From Luteolibacter sp. Y139 (GTDB taxonomy: Bacteria; Verrucomicrobiota; Verrucomicrobiia; Verrucomicrobiales; Akkermansiaceae): a stretch of 64,000 nt of DNA. Position 1 is the first letter of the stretch; the number at the start of each line of letters is the position of its first letter. The stretch spans positions 1,157,924 to 1,221,923 of the forward strand of contig NZ_JBBUKT010000001.1 of assembly GCF_038066715.1 (NCBI RefSeq), given 5' to 3'. Positions 58,733 to 64,000 of this stretch are shown here, piece by piece. The notes under the pieces are model-generated. The model was not told where the DNA came from. It was given only the letters and a program-made list of their open reading frames with translations, and ran no database searches. The position numbers were made by a program, and so were the translations under genes.

Positions 58733-60505
58733 ATGAAGAAGAAACAAGATATTTCCAAGTGCAGTCCCGGACTCACCCAATACTCCTGCCACTTCGAATC
58801 CGCCGAGGGCGCCAAGGTCGCCGCATCCATCAGTGCCATGAGTCGCCGGATGGTTGCCGGGACAGAGGCGCATGCCGATCCCCTGGAGGCGCTCGACGCC
58901 GAATCGGCTGCCAGGATCCACTTGGACAAGATGCTCGCCAGCGAGAAGTTGCCAGGACTCAGCATCGAGGAAGCCGCTGGCAGGCAGGTTGATTTCAAGT
59001 CCCTGGGCACCCAGGCGATCCCGTTCACGCGGACCACCATCGTGAAATTCCGCCAGTTCGTCGATCTCGTGCCAGTCTTCGGATCCTTCATCGCGATTGA
59101 AGTGGATGAGAAGAACCGGCTGATCGCGGTGGACTCATCCTATACCCAGCCCCGCGAATTGCCCGGGCCGATCGCGAAGACCGCGCCTGCCGATGCGGTC
59201 GAGAAGGTGCGGGCGGCAGCCAAGGCAAAGCGCGGCGCCAATCTCGAGCGCCCGCGCCTCTTCTACTATTTCGATAGTAGCAAGGGAAAGTGGCAGCTCG
59301 CCTACATCGTGGAAAACGCGCCCGCCCCCATCGACGACCGCAAGCCGGGGAAAAAACCGAAAGGCCACCCGGAACCCGTGGTTATCCGGCGCTCCGACTA
59401 CGTGATCGATGCGCAGACCGGCAAGGTGATCCACACGATCGCCCGCAACTTCGGCGTCGCCCGCTCGGGGAAATTCCCGGACGACCTGGGAAACGCACGC
59501 CAGATCCAATACAACAAACCGGGCCAGGCAGCGAGGTTCACCCTGATCGATGAAAAGCGCAAGCTGCGGACCCACGACTGCAGGTTCGGTGATGTGGACG
59601 AGGACCCGGGACCGCTCCCCGGCCCCCTCATGACCACCACCTCGAATCCCGTGAAGTGGAAACCCGCGGCCGTCAGCGCGCACGCCAACGCGGGCGTGGT
59701 TGTGGATTTCCTCCGGAATACCTTGCGGCGGGATGGTGTCGATGACCGCGGCGGCGAGCTCGTCTCATCGATCAACTGCATCTCCTCAAGCGAGCCGATC
59801 GATGATGATCCGCAGGGCTACTACAATGCCTTCTGGAACAGCGTGCAGATGGCCTACGGACAGATCATAGCCACGGTAAATGGACAGCAGGTCCGGCGCT
59901 CGCTGGCCTGCGCCCTCGATATCGTCGGCCACGAGATTTTTCACGGCGTGACGGAGTGGACTTCCGACCTCGTCTACGAAAGGCAATCCGGGGCGCTCAA
60001 TGAATCCTACTCGGATATCTTCGGCGTGATGATCAACAACCTCGCCGCCGGAAAGTGGGCCAGCCCGGATCGCGCGAAGGATTGGCAATGGCTGATCGGC
60101 CGCGATGTCGATCCCGGCTCCACCGCTTTCCGCAGCATGAGCCGCCCGAAGGACGATCCGGACGTGGCCCCCGCCGACCGGCAGCCGAACCATTTCCGCG
60201 ACTACCGGAACCTGCGGATCAAGAATGACCAGGGCGGGGTACATTTGTTCAGCGGCATCCCGAACTACTGCGCCTACCTGATCCTGACGGCGACCGATGG
60301 CGCCAAGCGGCAGCACTTCACTGCGGACGAGGCCGCGCAGCTGTTCTACATCACGCTCACCGCGCGTCTCAACCGCAGCGCGGGGTTCAGTGCCAACCGT
60401 GACGCGCTGCTGAATTCCGCCCGCTCGTTGTTCCGCGGGGATGCCGACGGCGGGAAGACACGGGTGGCGGTGATTGCCAAGGCATGCAGCGCGGTCGGAA
60501 TCTGA
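58733..60505 (+). CDS. M4-family (thermolysin-like) zinc metallopeptidase
   Basis: A 590-residue peptidase. Zinc ligands are HEIFH (400-404) and Glu424 in GALNESYSD; the catalytic His region is DQGGVHLFSGIPNYCAYL, as in thermolysin. An N-terminal ~230-residue propeptide contains FTP/PepSY-like strands (FVDLVPVFGSFIAIEVDEKNRLIAV). Unlike classical M4 enzymes it starts MKKKQDISKCSPG with no hydrophobic signal sequence, recalling the non-classically exported protealysin-like members. No protein-export partner is adjacent. Short leader, divergent from the histidine kinase. It is the last chromosomal gene before the integrated element. Confidence 0.9.
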   Translation: MKKKQDISKCSPGLTQYSCHFESAEGAKVAASISAMSRRMVAGTEAHADPLEALDAESAARIHLDKMLASEKLPGLSIEEAAGRQVDFKSLGTQAIPFTRTTIVKFRQFVDLVPVFGSFIAIEVDEKNRLIAVDSSYTQPRELPGPIAKTAPADAVEKVRAAAKAKRGANLERPRLFYYFDSSKGKWQLAYIVENAPAPIDDRKPGKKPKGHPEPVVIRRSDYVIDAQTGKVIHTIARNFGVARSGKFPDDLGNARQIQYNKPGQAARFTLIDEKRKLRTHDCRFGDVDEDPGPLPGPLMTTTSNPVKWKPAAVSAHANAGVVVDFLRNTLRRDGVDDRGGELVSSINCISSSEPIDDDPQGYYNAFWNSVQMAYGQIIATVNGQQVRRSLACALDIVGHEIFHGVTEWTSDLVYERQSGALNESYSDIFGVMINNLAAGKWASPDRAKDWQWLIGRDVDPGSTAFRSMSRPKDDPDVAPADRQPNHFRDYRNLRIKNDQGGVHLFSGIPNYCAYLILTATDGAKRQHFTADEAAQLFYITLTARLNRSAGFSANRDALLNSARSLFRGDADGGKTRVAVIAKACSAVGI

Positions 60506-60556
60506 AAAACCGGCTCCCCCCGCCCGCAGTAAATCACCATAACTTCCTGATCGTCA

Positions 60557-60584
60557 TGGAGGCGGAGGAGGGAATCGAACCCTC
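60557..60584 (-). other. 3' end of a tRNA-Cys (integration site, att)
   Basis: On the minus strand: T stem GAGGG, loop TTCGATT, CCCTC, acceptor strand CTCCGCC, discriminator T and encoded CCA. U73 and the GGCGGAG-type acceptor are tRNA-Cys features. The upstream sequence cannot form the anticodon and D arms or the 5' acceptor strand, so this is a duplicated 3' fragment left by a tyrosine integrase. Confidence 0.72.
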
Positions 60585-60641
60585 GAATCCTTCCACAGTG
60601 ATTCACGCTTAGTAAATTACGCCAAATCTCTTTACGCTTGG

Positions 60642-60701
60642 AACAACCCGGAACACTGGGAACATAGCGGGCGCTCCCATTCTCGCTCCCACTTGCTCCC
60701 A
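60642..60701 (+). repeat. Short direct repeats upstream of the integrase
   Basis: GGAAC occurs three times near 60640-60663 (9-10 bp apart) and GCTCCCA three times at 60673, 60685 and 60695. Short phased repeats between att core and int are usual for integrase arm sites; function here is inferred. Confidence 0.4.
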
Positions 60702-60709
60702 TTTCTTCG

Positions 60710-62008
60710 ATGCCCTACCTAGTCCGACGCACGGGTTCCCCTTTCTGGTTCGCAGGCTTTGACGTTACGATGCCGGACGGATCGGTGCGCCGCCTCAAGA
60801 AATCCACCAAGCGACGGAAGCGGAGCGAGGCAATGGAAGAAGCGGTTCGCATGGAGGCGACAGAGCGAAAGGCCGCGCTAGGAGGTAGCGACATCGCGGG
60901 AAAGGCGTTCAGCGCACTGTCTGAAGCAGCCGACGCGGCAGCCCGTGGCGAGCTGTCCGAAGCACGAGCACGGGAGATCATCGCCAAGATGGCCGAAGCA
61001 AGCACGGGTGAAGCTCTGCGCTTCTACACCGTTCGCTCGTGGGCTGCCGACTGGCTGTCATCCAAGACAACAGGCACCAAGGAGGCGACCGGACGGCGCT
61101 ACAAGACGAGTATCGACGCCTTCCTCTCCTTCATCGCCACCAAAGCAGACGGAAGGCTGGAAGGACTCACCAAGGCCGACGTGCGAGGGTTCCGCGACTC
61201 GCTGCGCACTGGCCGGTCAGCCGCTACGGTGAACTTCTACATGGCCGACGTTTCCGGCATGCTTCGCGCCGCCGTTCGGGAAGGTCTCTTGCTCGCTTCG
61301 CCTGCCGCTGCGCTGGGCAAGCTTCCAGAGGACGACTCTCTGGAGAGGGAGACCTTCACCATCGCCGAGGTAGGGAGGCTTGTGGAGGCCGCAGGGGGCC
61401 AGGAATGGCAAGACAAGGTCTACAGCCGAAGCCGCGACATGGAAAAGGCAGCGGCACGCTCCCGCGACTGGCAGGGTCTCATCCTCGCGGGTTTCTACAC
61501 AGGGGCGCGCCTTGGCGATTGCGCCGGGCTCACGTGGTCGAACGTGGATCTCGCGAGCGGCGTTCTTTCCTTCATGCCCGCGAAGACATCGCGGAAGAAA
61601 AAGAAGCTTCAAATCCCCCTGCACCCCCGGCTCAAGACCTACCTGCTAGAGATCAAGCCAGAGATCGCGAAGGGGCCCGTCTTCCCGTGCCTTCACTCGC
61701 GATCCGTCGCGGGCAAAACGGGTCTCTCCGGCCACTTCGGGGCAATTGCCGAAGCGGCAGGCGTTGACCGTCGCACCGTCCGGGAAGCCACCAAGGACAA
61801 GAAGGGCAAGGTGGTTCAGCGGTCAGTGCAGGCACGAACCTTCCACAGCCTCCGCCACTCACTCACGAGTCAGCTAGCAAACGCGGACGTGCCGGAGGAG
61901 ATCCGCATGCGCATCACCGGCCACAAGTCCAAGGAGACGCATCAGGGCTATACCGCGATTGAGCGGCAAACGCTGGCGCGGGCAGTGGAGAAGCTCCCTA
62001 CAATCTAG
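60710..62008 (+). CDS. Tyrosine site-specific recombinase (integrase)
   Basis: A 432-residue integrase. The N terminus (YLVRRTGSPFWFAGFDVTMPDG, then RRLKKSTKRRKRSEA) looks like an arm-type DNA-binding domain, followed by a SAM-like core-binding domain (~105-195: WLSSKTTGTKEATGRRYKTSIDAFLSF). The catalytic set is complete: Arg267 in TGARLGD, His379-x-x-Arg382 in FHSLRHS, His405 in TGHKS and Tyr414 in QGYTAIE. It should catalyse integration and excision between the tRNA-Cys 3' ends. The gene starts 126 bp from the att core. Confidence 0.93.
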   Translation: MPYLVRRTGSPFWFAGFDVTMPDGSVRRLKKSTKRRKRSEAMEEAVRMEATERKAALGGSDIAGKAFSALSEAADAAARGELSEARAREIIAKMAEASTGEALRFYTVRSWAADWLSSKTTGTKEATGRRYKTSIDAFLSFIATKADGRLEGLTKADVRGFRDSLRTGRSAATVNFYMADVSGMLRAAVREGLLLASPAAALGKLPEDDSLERETFTIAEVGRLVEAAGGQEWQDKVYSRSRDMEKAAARSRDWQGLILAGFYTGARLGDCAGLTWSNVDLASGVLSFMPAKTSRKKKKLQIPLHPRLKTYLLEIKPEIAKGPVFPCLHSRSVAGKTGLSGHFGAIAEAAGVDRRTVREATKDKKGKVVQRSVQARTFHSLRHSLTSQLANADVPEEIRMRITGHKSKETHQGYTAIERQTLARAVEKLPTI

Positions 62009-62033
62009 GTTCGGATTCTACGCACGAAGTTAT

Positions 62034-62158
62034 ACGCATAAATCGCCCGTCCCTACAGCCGTATCAGGGAAATGGATGCGTATTATCCCGTAAGTGGTAA
62101 CACGCATCGCCAATCACGAAGCTCCTTGCCTATACAATGGCCCGTTATGCCTACGCAT
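62034..62158 (+). repeat. Cluster of ACGCAT/ATGCGT motifs
   Basis: ACGCAT occurs at 62034, 62102 and 62153, and its complement ATGCGT at 62076; TACGCAT/ATGCGTA is a perfect inverted pair. All lie in the 156 bp before the small membrane protein. Possibly binding sites for an element-encoded regulator. Confidence 0.3.
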
Positions 62159-62164
62159 ACGCCA

Positions 62165-62332
62165 ATGATGAATAACGACCCCGGTAACAAGAGCTTTCTT
62201 GTTCTCGCGATCGTCAGCGCAAACGGCCAGGAACGAATGTTCCTGCGCCTGCATTTGAGGGCAACCGTGGCCAGCCTCGTCTTTGCTGCCGTAGTGGCAG
62301 CAGGAGCGGTGCTTAGGCTGGCTCACGGTTAA
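62165..62332 (+). CDS. Small membrane protein (hypothetical)
   Basis: A 55-residue product starting MMNNDPGNKSFLVLAIVSANGQ, with one C-terminal transmembrane helix (ATVASLVFAAVVAAGAVL). In-frame ATGs at 62147 and 62072 would lengthen it by 6 or 31 residues; these extensions are polar and unremarkable. I do not recognise it. It lies downstream of the integrase on the element and ends before a bidirectional hairpin. Confidence 0.4.
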   Translation: MMNNDPGNKSFLVLAIVSANGQERMFLRLHLRATVASLVFAAVVAAGAVLRLAHG

Positions 62333-62384
62333 CCCAGTTGCAGCTACACACCTCCCCCGATGAGCGGCACCGGTGGAGATGATC

Positions 62385-62420
62385 AAGCTTCTCGGCCGCT
62401 CTATAAACACCGAGAAGCTT
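62385..62420. terminator. Bidirectional hairpin between convergent genes
   Basis: Perfect 11-bp arms AAGCTTCTCGG (62385-62395) and CCGAGAAGCTT (62410-62420), 14-nt loop, between the small membrane protein (+) and the 40-residue peptide (-). Probably ends both transcripts. Confidence 0.55.
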
Positions 62421-62499
62421 CCCTGCAATGTCGGGATTTACGGGCATGTCCTTAACTTCTCTTAATGACTGGCCTAAACCACCCTGCCACCTCTAAGAT

Positions 62500-62622
62500 T
62501 CACCGCCATACCATCCGCCAAAGCCGCTCGATCACGTCCGCGTGTTGAAGCGCGAAGGGGGTCGCCAACAGCATCGCGAATGCGATCCCGAACAGCCAAT
62601 CCTTGAGGGTTTCGCGGTGCAT
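62500..62622 (-). CDS. 40-residue membrane peptide
   Basis: An ATG at 62620-62622 opens a 40-codon frame: MHRETLKDWLFGIAFAMLLA, then a short segment ending RLWRMVWR. A single amphipathic/transmembrane helix (WLFGIAFAMLLATPFAL) is followed by a basic, Trp-rich tail. It begins 10 bp after the stop of the TPR-like gene and would share its LexA-controlled transcript. Its features fit a small membrane-active or regulatory peptide; no family is recognised. Confidence 0.45.
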   Translation of the reverse strand: MHRETLKDWLFGIAFAMLLATPFALQHADVIERLWRMVWR

Positions 62623-62632
62623 GCCGGGATTG

Positions 62633-62989
62633 CTATAGCAGGTCGGAAAGCTCGCCATCCAGCATCATCAGCCGGAGTTTCGGCCATGCTTCGGCTGCTG
62701 CCTTCATCGCCTGCTTGGCGGCATAGTGATCGCCCTCCGAAAGCCACTTTCGGGCAATGGCGTGGTAAAACTCGGCGGCGCTCTGGCGGTCCTCCTCACA
62801 ACCATCGCGGAGCAGATCGGCAACGTGCGTGCCGAGCGTCCACGCGCCCAACGGAGGGCAGCACGCGAGCCTGACGCGCAACACAGCCGGAGCGCTCCTC
62901 TCGGCGGCAGGAATGGCCTCCAGCACGTCCCAGGCATCCTGCCAGAGTCCAAGCTCTGCCAGTCCCTCGGCTTCGGTCACGCTGCACAT
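62633..62989 (-). CDS. Small TPR-like protein
   Basis: A 118-residue all-helical protein with TPR-like repeats (LAELGLWQDAWDVLEAIPAAER, then AEFYHAIARKWLSEGDHYAAKQAMKAAAEAWPKL). No signal peptide. It is divergent from the ImuA-like gene with 81 bp between starts, and the LexA-type palindrome sits 41-54 bp upstream of its ATG, so it may be DNA-damage inducible. A 40-residue membrane peptide follows directly. Function unknown; TPR proteins usually mediate protein contacts. Confidence 0.65.
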   Translation of the reverse strand: MCSVTEAEGLAELGLWQDAWDVLEAIPAAERSAPAVLRVRLACCPPLGAWTLGTHVADLLRDGCEEDRQSAAEFYHAIARKWLSEGDHYAAKQAMKAAAEAWPKLRLMMLDGELSDLL

Positions 62990-63029
62990 GGCGAACTCCT
63001 AGCGGACCGCTCCGGCATTTCAAGAAAAC

Positions 63030-63043
63030 TGTTCGATTGAACA
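63030..63043. promoter_or_regulatory. LexA-type box TGTTC-N4-GAACA
   Basis: A perfect palindrome TGTTCGATTGAACA lies between the divergent TPR-like and ImuA-like genes, 27 bp upstream of the latter. It equals the verrucomicrobial LexA motif as I know it from the literature (TGTTC-N4-GAACA). SOS control of both genes is the straightforward inference. Confidence 0.7.
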
Positions 63044-63070
63044 TTCTGTGGCGGGGAGTATTTTTCGTGC

Positions 63071-63694
63071 ATGGCTACCGCCACCATCGAGGAATTGCGC
63101 AAGCAGATGCGGGAGAAATTTCCGCAGGCTCACGCTATCCCGCTCGTGGCGATGGACGCGCGTCCCGCAGAGCAGCCATTCGATCCGGCTTACTTCCCAC
63201 CGGGGGCAGTGTCGGAAGTCGTCGGGCCCGGCCTCGGCATGCTGATCGCTGGTATGCTAGGTGAGCCCGAGGAGATGGCAGCACTTCCCGAACTGATCTT
63301 GATCGACGGCGGCGATCAATTTGACCCCTCGTCCTTCAGTGATGAAGCGTGCTCGCGGCTGGTCTGGGTTCGTTGCCAAACTGTCGAGGAGATGCTGAAG
63401 GCAACTGACATGCTGGTCAGGGATCGGAACATCCCGACAATCCTTCTAGACACCTGCGGATTCGGGAGCCGGGAACTGAGGGGGATTCCCACGTCGGCGT
63501 GGTGGCGACTGAAGACGGCTGCGGGCGAGGGCAACTGCCGATTGATAGTCATGTCGGCGGCAGCGCAAGTGCCGTGCGCATCGGTGCGGGTGGCGTTGAA
63601 TGCGCGCCTCGGCTTGGAGTCGTTCGACCTACCAAGGCGCGACCTTATCTCAGGGCTGCGGGTCATTCCTGAGCGGATGAAGGGGGTGAACTGA
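63071..63694 (+). CDS. ImuA-like RecA-fold protein
   Basis: A 207-residue protein resembling the RecA-like ImuA/ImuA' accessory factors of mutagenic translesion synthesis. Shared pattern: PPGAVSEVVGPG in place of the Walker A region (no GxxxxGKT), the ELILIDGGDQFDPSSF strand, LVWVRCQTVEEMLKATDMLVRD, a Walker-B-like IPTILLDTCG and the IPTSAWWRLKTAA helix. It begins 27 bp after a LexA-type box. The usual partners imuB and dnaE2 do not follow in the next 300 bp, which is unusual. The lack of a Walker A motif suggests it does not hydrolyse ATP. Identification is by pattern and needs a profile search. Confidence 0.6.
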   Translation: MATATIEELRKQMREKFPQAHAIPLVAMDARPAEQPFDPAYFPPGAVSEVVGPGLGMLIAGMLGEPEEMAALPELILIDGGDQFDPSSFSDEACSRLVWVRCQTVEEMLKATDMLVRDRNIPTILLDTCGFGSRELRGIPTSAWWRLKTAAGEGNCRLIVMSAAAQVPCASVRVALNARLGLESFDLPRRDLISGLRVIPERMKGVN

Positions 63695-63761
63695 CAGGCG
63701 ATCTTGTCCGCCGCCGGTGGTCAGGGGGATGAGGGGCTAGCATGCCTCTTGGAGCGCTGCT

Positions 63762-64000
63762 TCATGCCGACTTGCTGGTCGATAGAGCGCAGACCGTCGC
63801 CCATCCTTCCGGCACTAAATGCGAATGCCGGATGGTCACGGGAAACCGGACCCCCGGAGTCACGAGTTCGAACACGTCGCCGGGCATTTGCGTCACGCGC
63901 TGGGTAGTGACGAGCAAGAGCACTCCGCTGCTATTGGGACTAAGCGAGCTCTCTGGTTCGATCACCTCACAGAATTGGATACCGTTTCGGAAAAGGAACG
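63762..64000 (-). CDS. C-terminal fragment of an unknown protein (cut by window edge)
   Basis: The minus strand is open from the window edge to a TGA at 63762 (about 78 residues). The readable part is valine-rich and beta-like (SGVLLLVTTQRVTQMPGDVFELV, then HLVPEGWATVCAL). No family is recognised. The plus strand is also open here for a similar length, so the coding strand is uncertain. Confidence 0.3.
   Translation of the reverse strand, partial: FLFRNGIQFCEVIEPESSLSPNSSGVLLLVTTQRVTQMPGDVFELVTPGVRFPVTIRHSHLVPEGWATVCALSTSKSA

Larger units (their letters stand above)
60557..64000. mobile_element. Left end of an integrated element inserted at tRNA-Cys
   Basis: The boundary is the tRNA-Cys 3' fragment, followed by short repeats and a tyrosine integrase. 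The orientation predicts the intact tRNA-Cys gene (minus strand) at the right end of the element, beyond the window. Cargo seen: integrase, small membrane proteins, TPR-like protein, ImuA-like protein. No conjugation or phage structural gene appears in this 3.4 kb. Confidence 0.6.

Noticed and set aside
60557..60630. Intact tRNA or tmRNA gene
   Set aside because: Only the T arm and the 3' acceptor strand with CCA can be formed. No 5' acceptor partner or anticodon arm is found in the next 80 nt, and U73 with the acceptor sequence fits tRNA-Cys rather than tmRNA.
63704..63907. 67-codon plus-strand frame after the ImuA-like gene as an imuB start
   Set aside because: The translation is Arg/Pro-rich, has no Y-family polymerase N-terminal motif and ends in a stop after 67 codons.

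Overview
The window reads as chromosomal DNA of a high-GC Verrucomicrobiota bacterium, probably Verrucomicrobiaceae/Luteolibacter-like; this is inferred from protein families, not from a 16S gene. The pointers are large secreted proteins with autotransporter-associated beta-strand repeats but no barrel, a Verru_Chthon-A-like pseudopilin, an ECF sigma factor paired with a kinase-TPR protein, and a LexA-type palindrome of the verrucomicrobial form TGTTC-N4-GAACA.

Layout. 1-9.8 kb: minus-strand genes for small-molecule and electrophile metabolism (end of a sensor kinase, histidine phosphatase, an esterase/ring-cleaving dioxygenase pair, cupin, SDR, two alpha/beta hydrolases, a cNMP-glutaredoxin-thioredoxin-reductase fusion, amidohydrolase, ABM monooxygenase). 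9.9-13.5 kb: a GH32 glycosidase, an alginate-export-like porin and an isochorismatase-family hydrolase. 13.5-17.3 kb: kinase-TPR protein and its ECF sigma factor. 17.4-18.4 kb: type II lumazine synthase and a methyltransferase.

18.5-55.9 kb is a pectin utilisation locus. Secreted enzymes (CE8, two GH28, three PL1-type beta-helix lyases, a CE12-CE8 fusion, GH43, a six-hairpin glycosidase-like protein, a sialidase-like protein) would release and trim galacturonans. An ExuT-type MFS transporter imports uronate and UxaC starts its catabolism. Six genes (GH28, MFS, GH43, uxaC, esterase, PL1) are chained by 4-bp start/stop overlaps. A XylR/AraC-type regulator is divergent from this operon. Intergenic regions of the locus carry a recurring pair of TGCA-centred half-sites 21 bp apart, a plausible operator for that regulator. 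The leader of the GH28-uxaC operon holds a compact potential three-way-junction RNA and further hairpins.

56.1-60.5 kb holds a LuxR-type two-component system and an M4 metallopeptidase. At 60,557 the 3' end of a tRNA-Cys lies beside a tyrosine integrase and marks the left edge of an integrated element running off the window. Its cargo includes an ImuA/RecA-like gene with a LexA box, a small TPR-like protein and a 40-residue membrane peptide. No CRISPR array, rRNA, intact tRNA, SusC/D pair or insertion sequence was seen.
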